Shown: positions 1 to 5,971 of the stretch, piece after piece | How the letters are laid out: each line of letters starts with the position of its first letter | How positions within the stretch are numbered: position 1 is the first letter of the stretch | Assembly (NCBI GenBank): GCA_017883495.1 | Contig: JADGNL010000087.1 | Coordinates: 1 to 10,730 of the forward strand | Length of the DNA stretch: 10,730 nucleotides | DNA from: Methanomicrobiales archaeon | GTDB taxonomy: Archaea; Halobacteriota; Methanomicrobia; Methanomicrobiales; Methanospirillaceae | Reading direction: 5' to 3' | Notes under the pieces: generated by a model | What the model was told of the DNA's origin: nothing | The model's database searches: none | What the model saw: only the letters and a program-made list of their open reading frames with translations | Position numbers and translations under genes: made by a program

Positions 1-403
1 ACCGCGGGTCCGTCATCTTCGCGGCTCCCGGCAGGTTCACCCAGAGCTGGAACCCGCCCATGCGCCCGTCCACCGGTCTCGGCATCTCCTGGTGGAGGAT
101 GCCCGACCCGGCCGTCATCCACTGCACGCCGCCGGCCCCGACCGTCCCGTGATGGCCCATGCTGTCGCCGTGCTCGACCGCGCCCTCGAGCATGTACGTC
201 ACCGTCTCCATCCCGCGGTGCGGGTGCCAGGGAAAACCGGCCAGGTAGTCCTCCGGCCGATCGGACCGGAAGTCGTCGAGCATCAGGAACGGGTCGAACC
301 GCGGGACCTCGGCCGACCCGAAGGCCCGGCGGAGCCGGACCCCGGCCCCCTCGAGCGTCGGCCGGGCCGCGAGCACCTCGACCGCCTCGCGCACGTCCGC
401 CAT
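1..403 (-). CDS. Pirin family protein (partial, C-terminus outside window)
   Basis: This is the N-terminal 134 residues of a pirin, a bicupin of roughly 230-300 residues; the gene runs off the left edge. The translated N-terminal cupin carries the family's metal site: HPHRG gives His60 and His62, and SGILHQE gives His104 and Glu106. Other typical stretches are FDPFLMLDDF (residues 36-45), GMETVTYMLEG (64-74) and GGFQLWVNLP (116-125). Pirins bind Fe or another metal; some have quercetinase activity and others act as redox-sensing regulators, so the exact role here cannot be told. The ATG at 403 has an AGGAGG only one base upstream, which is too tight; a GTG at 394 (residue 4) has a better 10-base spacing and may be the true start. 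The gene is divergent from the b561 gene across a 97-bp gap. Confidence 0.9.
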   Translation of the reverse strand, partial: MADVREAVEVLAARPTLEGAGVRLRRAFGSAEVPRFDPFLMLDDFRSDRPEDYLAGFPWHPHRGMETVTYMLEGAVEHGDSMGHHGTVGAGGVQWMTAGSGILHQEMPRPVDGRMGGFQLWVNLPGAAKMTDPR

Positions 404-459
404 GCCTCCTTCAGCAACCCGGGAGAGCATAAGAGTGCCGGCCGGCTCTTCCGTTACCA

Positions 460-474
460 AAGGATTATATGCCG
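460..474. promoter_or_regulatory. TATA box region between pirin and cytochrome b561 genes
   Basis: AGGATTATATGCC in an otherwise GC-rich gap gives an archaeal TATA-like element centred near 467. For the rightward b561 gene it predicts a transcript starting near 493, only about 8 bases before the ATG at 501, and no Shine-Dalgarno is visible there. Read on the other strand the same AT-rich core (GCATATAATCC) could serve the pirin gene, and a second weak box (CTTATG, around 428-433) lies nearer to it. Assigned from sequence and position only. Confidence 0.45.
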
Positions 475-500
475 CCGCGAGAGAAGCGGCCGGGATTACA

Positions 501-1040
501 ATGGCTACTCCGTCACCACTGTTCCGTGATGCCTGCCTCGCCGCGCTCCTCCTCTGCCTCCTCGTATGCACGCCCGTCCTGGCCCATAACGCGACCGAGA
601 TGGGCGTGGCCCCCGACCAGTACGATCAGGGGATCCCCGTGTACTGGCCGTACCACGCCGCCCTGATGACCGTCGGGATCGTCCTGTTCCTGGGGGGCTT
701 CGCCGTGATGCGGTACCACCTGACCGGCAACTGGTACAGAAACCACCAGCGGCTCCAGGAGGTCGGCTCCCTCGCCGTCGTCGCGGCGCTCGCGATCGGC
801 ATCTACATGGTCCAGCTCTCGGGGGCCACGCACCTCCGGGAGGTCCACGGGTACCTGGGGGCCGGGACGATCGTGCTGATCCTGGCCACGCTCGGGCTGG
901 GCCTCGCCATCGTGCGGAACCCGGGCATCGGCAAGCCGGCCCGCCGGGCCCACCGGTGGATGGGGGGGATCGCCATCGCGCTCGTCGCGCTCAACATCGC
1001 CCTCGGCCTCTCGATGATGCCCTCGATCCTGGCCCAGTAG
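501..1040 (+). CDS. Cytochrome b561-like four-helix membrane protein
   Basis: A 179-residue membrane protein with an N-terminal signal-like segment (residues 11-28, ending VLAHN) and four predicted membrane helices at about 50-71, 86-107, 113-137 and 152-173. Histidines sit where the eukaryotic-type cytochrome b561/ferric reductase fold (PF03188-like) places its two haem b groups: His52 (PYHAALM), His82 (NHQRLQ), His116 (VHGYLG) and His151 (AHRWMG). The conserved HG-LG and HR-G motifs support this. It probably moves electrons across the membrane; donor and acceptor are unknown. The ATG at 501 is chosen because it starts a clean signal peptide and fits the TATA box at about 467, giving an almost leaderless mRNA; the frame stays open upstream to 402 but that part is non-hydrophobic and overlaps the pirin start. 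It converges on hcp with seven bases between stops. No DOMON domain is fused to it. Confidence 0.75.
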   Translation: MATPSPLFRDACLAALLLCLLVCTPVLAHNATEMGVAPDQYDQGIPVYWPYHAALMTVGIVLFLGGFAVMRYHLTGNWYRNHQRLQEVGSLAVVAALAIGIYMVQLSGATHLREVHGYLGAGTIVLILATLGLGLAIVRNPGIGKPARRAHRWMGGIAIALVALNIALGLSMMPSILAQ

Positions 1041-1057
1041 GGGGGCCTCAACCCCCC
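1040..1057. terminator. GC hairpin between convergent b561 and hcp genes
   Basis: Six G (1040-1045), a six-base spacer CCTCAA and six C (1052-1057) form a perfect stem that begins at the last base of the b561 stop codon and encloses the hcp stop codon. There is no following T-run on either strand, so it may block readthrough or merely stabilise the 3' ends of both transcripts. The role is inferred from position. Confidence 0.35.
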
Positions 1058-2670
1058 GCCGCGGACGGCACCATGCGGGCGAGGTCCTCGCCGACGGTCG
1101 TGATCTTCTTCAGCCCGAACTCCCGCACGAGCACGTCCAGCACGCCCGGGGAGAGGAATCCGGGCAGGCGCGGCCCGAGGGTGATGTCCTTGACCCCGAC
1201 GGCAAGCAGGGCGAGCAGGACCAGCACGGCCTTCTGCTCGTACCAGGCGATGTTGTACGAGATCGGCAGGTCGTTGATCCCGACCCCGAAGGCGTTCGCG
1301 AGCTGCTGCGCGATCACCACGAGCGAGTAGCTGTCGTTGCACTGGCCCGCGTCGATCACCCGCGGGATGCCGCCGGCCGTGCCGAGGTCGAGCGCGTTGT
1401 ACCGGTACTTCGCGCAGCCCGCGGTCAGGATCACCGTGTCCTTCGGGAGCGCCTCGGCGAACTCGATGTAGTACTCCCGCTCGGGCTGCCGGCCGTCGCA
1501 GCCGGCCATGACCACGAACCGCCGGATCGCCCCGCTCCTGATCGCCTCGACCACCGAGCCCGCGATCGCGTCCACGGCCTGGTGCGCGCACCCCGTGGTC
1601 AGCTCGCGCCCCGAGCCGGGAAGCTGCTCGGGCGGCGGGGACCGCTTCGCCCGCTCGATCAGGGGCGAAAAGTCCTTGGTGCCGTCGCGGGCCACGCCGA
1701 TGTGCGGAACGCCGGGGAAGCCGGCCGGGCCCGTTGTGAAGATCCGGTCGCGGTACGCCTCCCGCGGCGGCACGATGCAGTTCGTCGTGACCAGGACCGG
1801 GCCGTTGAACCGTGCGAACTCGTCGGCCTGCTTCCACCAGGCCCCGCCGTAGTTGCCGACGAGCTGGGGGTAGCCCCTGAACGCGGGGTAGGCGTGGGCC
1901 GGCAGCATCTCGCCGTGAGTGTACACGTCGATGCCGCTGTCGCGGGTCTGGTCGAGGAGCTGCTTGAGGTCGCCGAGCTCGTGGCCCGTCACGAGGATCC
2001 CCGGGCGGTCGCCGACCGTTGTCCGGACGGTCGTGATCGCGGGTTGGCCGAAGGTCTCGGTGTTCGCCCGGTCGAGGAGGGCGAGGGCCGTGACCCCGAC
2101 GGTCCCGCACTCCATGGCAAGTCCGACGAGCTCCTCGGCCGTGAGGGGACGCAGATCGGCGGCAAGGGCCCGCTGGAGGAACGCGGTCACGGTCTCGTCC
2201 GTGTACCCGAGCGAGGCCGCGTGGTAGTAGTAGGCCGCGAGCCCCTTGAGCCCGGCCAGGAGAAGGGTCCGGAGGGAGTGGACGTCGTCGTCGATCGCCG
2301 CATCGGCCGCGATCTCGCCGGCCTTCGCTTCGATCGCGGCGTCGTCCGCGGGAACCCAGGTGCTCGCCTCGGGCTCGTCCGAGCCGGCTGGCGGCAGGAG
2401 GTCGCGGAGCGCGATCGCCTCGCGGATCAGGCGCCGGATGCGCTCGGGGTCGAAGTCCACGTTCGTGAGGGTGCCGAAGAGCGCCCCCGCGATGAACATC
2501 CCGACGTCCGGGTTCGCCTGTCCCCCCGCCGTGAGATTCCGATGTGCGAGCCCCCGGCAGACCCAGATCAGGACATCCTGGAGCCCCGCCGTCTCTGGAT
2601 TCTTGCCGCAGACGCCGCTCGCCGTACAGGCGCAGCCCCGCGCGGTCTCCTCGCACTGGTTGCAGAACAT
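1048..2670 (-). CDS. hcp: Hydroxylamine reductase / hybrid-cluster protein Hcp
   Basis: A complete 540-residue Hcp (prismane protein). The N-terminal Fe-S cluster cysteines are Cys3, Cys6, Cys15 and Cys21, the same spacing as in the Desulfovibrio enzyme. All hybrid-cluster ligands are present: His230 (TGHELGDL), Glu254 (HGEMLP), Cys298 (TTNCIV), Cys391 (AGCDGR), Cys419 (AGCAKY), Cys444 (GQCNDS), Glu478 and Lys480 (WYEQKAV). Known members reduce hydroxylamine to ammonia in vitro and NO to N2O; in anaerobes they protect against nitrosative stress. It should be cytoplasmic. The start at 2670 is set by the MFCNQC motif, with GAGG nine bases upstream and a further AGGAGGAG just beyond. The open frame continues 66 codons upstream but that part is promoter. 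No Hcr reductase lies nearby, so the electron donor is unknown. Control probably involves the palindrome at 2726-2740. Confidence 0.96.
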   Translation of the reverse strand: MFCNQCEETARGCACTASGVCGKNPETAGLQDVLIWVCRGLAHRNLTAGGQANPDVGMFIAGALFGTLTNVDFDPERIRRLIREAIALRDLLPPAGSDEPEASTWVPADDAAIEAKAGEIAADAAIDDDVHSLRTLLLAGLKGLAAYYYHAASLGYTDETVTAFLQRALAADLRPLTAEELVGLAMECGTVGVTALALLDRANTETFGQPAITTVRTTVGDRPGILVTGHELGDLKQLLDQTRDSGIDVYTHGEMLPAHAYPAFRGYPQLVGNYGGAWWKQADEFARFNGPVLVTTNCIVPPREAYRDRIFTTGPAGFPGVPHIGVARDGTKDFSPLIERAKRSPPPEQLPGSGRELTTGCAHQAVDAIAGSVVEAIRSGAIRRFVVMAGCDGRQPEREYYIEFAEALPKDTVILTAGCAKYRYNALDLGTAGGIPRVIDAGQCNDSYSLVVIAQQLANAFGVGINDLPISYNIAWYEQKAVLVLLALLAVGVKDITLGPRLPGFLSPGVLDVLVREFGLKKITTVGEDLARMVPSAAGG

Positions 2671-2725
2671 ACACCCGATCCTCGTACTCCTCCTACAAGT
2701 CGTCTTCCCGTCCCGGCCCGGTATG

Positions 2726-2740
2726 TATTGCCCGGCAATA
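2726..2740. promoter_or_regulatory. Perfect palindrome, candidate operator in hcp/PAS divergent promoter
   Basis: TATTGCCCGGCAATA has two exact 7-base arms around one central base. It lies 56 bases before the hcp start and overlaps or abuts the likely hcp TATA (CAATACATA on the minus strand), while sitting upstream of the TATA for the PAS gene. That placement suits a dimeric regulator controlling hcp and possibly both genes. I do not recognise the motif as a published operator. The site is certain as sequence; its function is inferred. Confidence 0.5.
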
Positions 2741-2749
2741 TCGCGGGGC

Positions 2750-2763
2750 AAACCCTTATTCAA
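2750..2763 (+). promoter_or_regulatory. TATA box for the PAS protein gene
   Basis: AAACCCTTATTCAAG has a TATA-like core CTTATTC centred at about 2758, predicting transcription from about 2784. This coincides with the GTG at 2786, so the mRNA would be leaderless. The complementary strand (GAATAAGG) could also act as a second, more distal hcp promoter. Confidence 0.4.
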
Positions 2764-2785
2764 GCGGATCGGTAACCTCGGTGCT

Positions 2786-3256
2786 GTGCAGGAGCCATTC
2801 CTTCCCCTACCCGGACGCACCGCAGTGTCGCTTCCCGACCCCGCCCTTCGAGAGCTGCTCGAGAGCATCCGGGAACCGGCCCTACTGTACCTGCCCGGCG
2901 GTCGGATCGCGGCCGTGAACCGCGGCGCGAACGATCTGCTCGGCCCGCCCCCCGTGGTCGGCGTGACCGTCGGCGAGCTCCTCGACCGGAACCCGGCCTA
3001 CCGCGCGGACGGGAGCCCGATCCACCGCGGCGACCTTCCGTACGCCCGCGCCCTCCGCGGCGAGATCGTCGCCCAGGGGGAGCGGATCGAGATCACCCTG
3101 GCCGACGGCTCGGCCTACCCCATCGTGATCACCTCGACCCCGATCGTCCGCGACGGCACGGTCGTGGCCGCCCTCTCGGTCTGGCACGACTTCAACGCGT
3201 ACACCCGCCGCCTCCTCGACCCGTCAGCGGCCGGGGATCCCGCCTTCGGCCTCTGA
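2786..3256 (+). CDS. Small single PAS-domain protein
   Basis: A 156-residue soluble protein that is essentially one PAS sensor domain (about residues 20-137) with no kinase, HTH, GGDEF or other output domain. Typical features are the start LRELLESIREPALLYLPGG (21-39), the AVNRGANDLLG turn (43-53), the segment GSPIHRGDLPYARALRGE (76-93) and the closing strands ITLADGSAYPIVI and VVAALSVWHDF. No Cys is present and no haem or FMN ligand can be assigned, so the ligand is unknown. A GTG start at 2786 is chosen because it fits the TATA box as a leaderless start; an in-frame ATG at 2723 would place coding sequence over the promoter and palindrome, and a GTG at 2825 is a shorter option. Being divergent from hcp, it may sense a signal relevant to Hcp, but it must work through a partner. 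It ends 43 bases before the next gene. Confidence 0.65.
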   Translation: MQEPFLPLPGRTAVSLPDPALRELLESIREPALLYLPGGRIAAVNRGANDLLGPPPVVGVTVGELLDRNPAYRADGSPIHRGDLPYARALRGEIVAQGERIEITLADGSAYPIVITSTPIVRDGTVVAALSVWHDFNAYTRRLLDPSAAGDPAFGL

Positions 3257-3262
3257 CGGCTG

Positions 3263-3278
3263 GCAAATATTTTTACCG
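3263..3278 (+). promoter_or_regulatory. TATA box / T-run between PAS gene and proline-rich gene
   Basis: GGCAAATATTTTTACC is a strong AT island in GC-rich surroundings. Centred near 3269, it predicts transcription from about 3295, which supports the ATG at 3300 over the ATG at 3288. The five T residues may also help end the PAS transcript. Confidence 0.45.
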
Positions 3279-3299
3279 TATCAGGGCATGGTGGGGAGC

Positions 3300-3710
3300 A
3301 TGTCTCCCAGACACCAGCCACGCACGACGCACCAGGGACCAGCCGGCAACCGGCCGAACAACCCGCCCATCGGCCCCACCGGTCCGAGCCCGGACAAGGT
3401 CCGCCGCCTGACCACTCAGAAGGAGCATCCGGCGCAGTACCTCGCGAAGACCCCGGCGCCGGGCCCGGACCAGGGACCCCGTCTGAACCCGAAGGGGTAC
3501 CGTCCCGACCGGCACCCCCACCCGATGGTGGCTCACCGGCCCCTGCCGCCAGTAATCCACGATCCCGAGCACGATCCGCATGCCAAGAAGTTCGCCGACT
3601 TCGATCCCGGCACGGACGCTGCCTTGCAGATCAAGAGCCCGATCCGGCCGCCCATGCGCCTGACCCGCGACGGCCGGTCCAAGCCCCGCGACTTCGGCCG
3701 GCGGTGGTGA
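3300..3710 (+). CDS. Proline- and histidine-rich hypothetical protein
   Basis: A 136-residue basic protein that I do not recognise. It contains 28 prolines and 9 histidines and has no hydrophobic segment, so it is probably largely disordered and cytoplasmic. Features that can be seen: PPIGPTGPSP (residues 22-31), PAPGPDQGP (52-60), a His/Pro cluster DRHPHPMVAH (70-79), HDPEHDPH (87-94), and a basic tail ending KPRDFGRRW. There are no cysteines and no known domain. The ATG at 3300 is preferred because GGGG and GGAG lie just upstream and the TATA box predicts transcription a few bases before it; an in-frame ATG at 3288 would add MVGS. The His-rich stretches could bind metal or nucleic acid phosphate, but this is a guess. 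An overlapping minus-strand frame exists and was judged a shadow. Confidence 0.55.
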   Translation: MSPRHQPRTTHQGPAGNRPNNPPIGPTGPSPDKVRRLTTQKEHPAQYLAKTPAPGPDQGPRLNPKGYRPDRHPHPMVAHRPLPPVIHDPEHDPHAKKFADFDPGTDAALQIKSPIRPPMRLTRDGRSKPRDFGRRW

Positions 3711-3729
3711 GCGGGTCCCGGCCCGCGCA

Positions 3730-3766
3730 ACATTTATCTTTTCCAGTCTCCTCTCGTCCCCGTGAG
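3730..3766 (+). promoter_or_regulatory. TATA box and ribosome binding site of ATP-cone gene
   Basis: CATTTATCTTTT (3731-3742) is a TATA-like box centred near 3736, predicting transcription from about 3762. GTGAGGT (3762-3768) provides a Shine-Dalgarno seven bases before the ATG at 3776. The gene therefore seems to be transcribed separately from the proline-rich gene. Confidence 0.45.
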
Positions 3767-3775
3767 GTACAGCGC

Positions 3776-4027
3776 ATGACAAACGTCAGCAAGCTGGACG
3801 GGCGGACCGAGGAGTTCATGCCCGAGAAGATCGTGGTCAGCGCGGTCAAGTCGGGGGCGTCGCCCGGGGCGGCCCGCGAAATCGCCGGCGAGGTCAAGCA
3901 GGACGCTGGCGGAACCATCAGCTCGCAGGAGATCCGGAGCCGCGTCCTCGAGGGGCTCGGGCGCCGGAACCCCGACTGGCGGCGGAACTGGGAGGTCTAC
4001 GACCAGGCCGTCAAGCGACGCGGGTGA
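3776..4027 (+). CDS. Stand-alone ATP-cone domain protein
   Basis: An 83-residue protein consisting of one ATP-cone (PF03477-like). The match covers the family pattern: V-S-K-L-D-G-R (residues 4-10), E13-F14, K18-I19, a helix GAAREIAGEV (31-40), ISSQEIRSRVLEGL (48-61) and the closing W72-Y75-VK. ATP-cones bind ATP/dATP and usually sit at the N-terminus of ribonucleotide reductases or in NrdR, where they report nucleotide level. Here there is no attached catalytic or zinc-ribbon domain, so the protein might act as a nucleotide-sensing subunit for a partner encoded elsewhere. GAGGT seven bases before the ATG fixes the start. Its last 17 bases overlap the end of the convergent DUF998-like gene. 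Confidence 0.75.
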   Translation: MTNVSKLDGRTEEFMPEKIVVSAVKSGASPGAAREIAGEVKQDAGGTISSQEIRSRVLEGLGRRNPDWRRNWEVYDQAVKRRG

Positions 4028-4652
4028 CCGCGACGGCCGGGCCGGCGGCGCCCGTGAGGTAGCCGCCGACCGCGAGGTCGAAGAGCAGGACGGGCAGACG
4101 ATCCAGCGCTCGAGCCCGCTTGAACCGAGAGATCCATGGGGCTCGCGCTGGCGAGCGCGAAGTTCGCGGCGAGCGTCAGGAGCGAGATCGCGCCGAGCAC
4201 GGGCGCGATGATCCGGAGCGGGCCGCGGACCGCGGTGACTGCCGTGATCGCCGCGGCGCCGCCCGCGACGAAGGTGAGCAGGGCCGAGGGCACATGGACG
4301 TTCCCCCAGTTCCCGGGGAAGACCCCAACGAGGAGGGCGCCCAGGCAGTACAGGCCGAGCGGGACCGTGGCTGTCCGGACGAAGCCGGCCCGGCCGAGTA
4401 TGGCGGCGGCCGCGAGGACCAGCAGGCCCGTCGCGATCGTGGTGAGATCGAAGATTGTGGCCGGGGGCCGGATGATCACGCTGCTCGGCGGAGGCTTGCG
4501 CCGAGGTCGCTGATAGCGGTCCTGGCCGTGCTGGAGCCCGGGTGGCGGGTCTCGTCCGAGATGATGCCCATGAGGGCGATCAACCCCGCGAGGACGGGGA
4601 GGGCGCCGGCGATCGCGACCAGCCGGCCGTAGGCGAGGGGGTAATCGGTCAC
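4011..4652 (-). pseudogene. Frameshifted DUF998-like membrane protein
   Basis: A coherent membrane protein of about 210 residues can be read only by changing frame. Segment 1 (from GTG 4652) has a helix LVAIAGALPVLAGLIALMG followed by ISDETRHPGSST and AISDLGA, then hits a stop at 4476-4478. Segment 2 (about 4498 to 4135) gives ATIFDLTTIATGLLVLAAA, LGLYCLGALLVGVFP, VHVPSALLTFVAGGAAAI and LGAISLLTLAANFALASASP. Segment 3, past about 4092, gives PVLLFDLAVGGYLTGAAG and a stop at 4011. A short middle stretch, GLERWIV near 4100-4117, reads in a third frame. All steps fit one missing base, near 4498, 4134 and 4092. The order of helices and the ISDLGA motif suggest DUF998 (PF06197). The cause may be real decay or sequencing error. 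TATA (GCATAAAC, about 4677-4684 on the minus strand) predicts a leaderless GTG at 4652. Confidence 0.65.
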
Positions 4653-4747
4653 GTTGAGGGAATGCTTCGCACAGCGGTTTATGCGTTGCCGTTTACCGGA
4701 GCAAACGTTTTTCCTTCGCCCCTCCGATGATCGAATGAGGAGTATCC

Positions 4748-5023
4748 ATGCCGACCGATGACGAGCTCCGGGAGATCGCCCGCCATACCGCGAAGGAGAA
4801 GGTGGGGTTCTACACCCACCTTGCAGTGTACGTGGTCGTGAACCTCTTTCTGATCGCGATCTGGTGGATCACCAGCGGCCCGGGGAGTTTCCCCTGGTGG
4901 ATCTTCGTGACCTTCGGCTGGGGCATCGGGGTCGCGGCGAACTACATGGGCGCGTTCCACGGGAATGCCTACACCGAGCGCATGGCCGACCGGGAGTACC
5001 GTCGGCTCAAGGGGGAGCGGTAG
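4748..5023 (+). CDS. Small 2TM-domain membrane protein
   Basis: A 91-residue protein with an acidic/basic N-terminal helix (residues 4-19), two membrane helices (about 22-41 and 48-68) joined by a short GPGSFPWW loop, and a basic C-terminal tail (ADREYRRLKGER). The order HTAKEKVGFYTHLAVYVVVN, then WW and a second helix with WGIGV, followed by a His/Asn/charged tail, matches the bacterial and archaeal 2TM domain (PF13239-like), which is often found alone or next to LytTR/histidine kinases. Function is unknown. GAGGAG (4737-4742) five bases before the ATG sets the start. It is divergent from the broken DUF998 gene and converges on the nitroreductase with a nine-base gap. Confidence 0.8.
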   Translation: MPTDDELREIARHTAKEKVGFYTHLAVYVVVNLFLIAIWWITSGPGSFPWWIFVTFGWGIGVAANYMGAFHGNAYTERMADREYRRLKGER

Positions 5024-5032
5024 GCTCCCTCC

Positions 5033-5635
5033 TCAGAAGAGGAGATCCTCGATCGGGTGCCTGAGCTTGGGCCCCGGCTCGTCGGCCGCGTACCCGACGG
5101 GGCAGAGCATGACCGGCACGAGCGGGGCCGGGATGCCGAGGATCGCGCTCACGGCCGCCGGGTCGAACCCGCCCATGGGGCAGGAGTCGAGCCCGAGCGC
5201 CTTCGCGCCGTTCAGGGCGTTGCCGAGGGCGAGGTAGGTCTGGGCCGCGGACCATGAGAGGCGCTGCTCGGGCGTCATGGGGTCCGTGAACTGGCGGCAC
5301 ATGCCGATCACCTTCTCGCGCACTTCGTCGGGGACGCCGTTTGTCCGGAGCAGCCCGTCGAGCTTCCGGATCAGCCCGCCGTAGTCGGGGTCGGCGCAGA
5401 AGACGAGCAGGTGCGAGCAGGTCGTCACCTGAGGCTGGTCGAACGCCGCGGGCAGGAGCCGTTCCTTCACGGCCGGGTCCGTGACCACCCGGATGCGCCA
5501 GGGCTGGAGGTTGATGGCCGAGGGGGCGAACCGGACGAGCTCGAGCAGCTCGCGGATGGTCTCCTCGGGCACGGTCCGACCGTCGAACCGCTTGGTCGCG
5601 TAGCGCTGCATCACGCATTCCTGAAATGTCGTCAT
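5033..5635 (-). CDS. Nitroreductase family FMN oxidoreductase (NfsB-like)
   Basis: A 200-residue nitroreductase of the usual family length. FMN-site features are visible: RYATKRF (residues 11-17), FAPSAINLQPW (36-46), the central helix SAAQTYLALGNALNGAKALGLD (129-150), then SCPMGGFDP and the C-terminal strand VPVMLCPVGYAADEP followed by K190-L191-R192. The order resembles E. coli NfsB and related NAD(P)H-dependent dimers, which reduce nitro compounds, quinones or flavins; the natural substrate is unknown. It should be a cytoplasmic dimer. The ATG at 5635 has no good Shine-Dalgarno, but a TATA box (ATAAATATAAAG on the minus strand, 5670-5682) predicts a short leader of about 15 bases. An internal ATG at 5611 would remove conserved N-terminal residues. 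Confidence 0.88.
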   Translation of the reverse strand: MTTFQECVMQRYATKRFDGRTVPEETIRELLELVRFAPSAINLQPWRIRVVTDPAVKERLLPAAFDQPQVTTCSHLLVFCADPDYGGLIRKLDGLLRTNGVPDEVREKVIGMCRQFTDPMTPEQRLSWSAAQTYLALGNALNGAKALGLDSCPMGGFDPAAVSAILGIPAPLVPVMLCPVGYAADEPGPKLRHPIEDLLF

Positions 5636-5971
5636 CGGAGATGCACCGCGTGCAGATGGGGGTCGCGGCCTTTATATTTATGCGGACCGGGCCGGCCGCC
5701 AACGATACGTTTATTATTCTTAATGGTCTTGATACAGCCGATGGGATCCGGGTTCCGAGAACTCCTCCCACGACCGACCGCCGCCCGGGGAGCGGGCGGG
5801 AGTCGGGAATCCGGCCCTCCGAGGGCGACCGTCGACGACGAACAGAACGCCGATGATCTTCTTCTCGGGGCCGAGTGTACGAACACGCGCGGCAAGCGAC
5901 GGCCGCGAACAGGTATCCGGCGGGAACGGCCCGGCAACGGGCTCCGTCCCCCGGAACAACTGGAGAGACCT
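5636..5971. other. Long spacer between nitroreductase and multicopper oxidase genes
   Basis: No convincing gene lies in these 336 bases. The left part holds two AT-rich boxes: TTTATATTTATG (5671-5682), oriented for the nitroreductase, and ACGTTTATTATTCTTAATG (5707-5725), which suits rightward transcription starting near 5740. That would give the oxidase a leader of about 230 bases, unusual for this window where other leaders are near zero. The leader contains a 7-bp hairpin (CCGCCCG 5781-5787 with CGGGCGG 5793-5799) and the larger hairpin at 5917-5954. The reading frame of the oxidase stays open far upstream but encodes nothing recognisable. Confidence 0.55.
5917..5954 (+). promoter_or_regulatory. 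GNRA-capped hairpin just before the multicopper oxidase start
   Basis: The RNA folds by eye into a 15-pair stem in four blocks: CCGG 5917-5920 with CCGG 5951-5954; GGG 5922-5924 with CCC 5948-5950; ACGG 5926-5929 with CCGT 5944-5947; CCCG 5930-5933 with CGGG 5938-5941. The loop is GCAA, a GNRA tetraloop. C5921, A5925 and C5942-T5943 bulge out. It ends seven bases before the Shine-Dalgarno GGAG (5962-5965), so it could affect translation or mRNA stability. High GC makes chance hairpins common, so function is inferred. Confidence 0.4.

Noticed and set aside
803..2674. Very long open frame on the same strand as hcp in another frame
   Set aside because: It translates to arginine/proline-rich low-complexity protein typical of GC-rich shadow frames, whereas the hcp frame has every ligand of the family.
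2723..2785. Longer PAS protein starting at ATG 2723
   Set aside because: It would run through the palindrome and TATA box and adds residues without PAS similarity.
3273..3782. Minus-strand frame opposite the proline-rich gene
   Set aside because: It has no promoter or ribosome site and its composition is that of a shadow; the plus strand has a TATA box at the right distance. Some doubt remains because the plus-strand protein is also unknown.
5411..5971. N-terminal extension of the multicopper oxidase
   Set aside because: The frame is open because of high GC, but a signal peptide and a ribosome site place the start at 5972, and the upstream part overlaps the nitroreductase gene.
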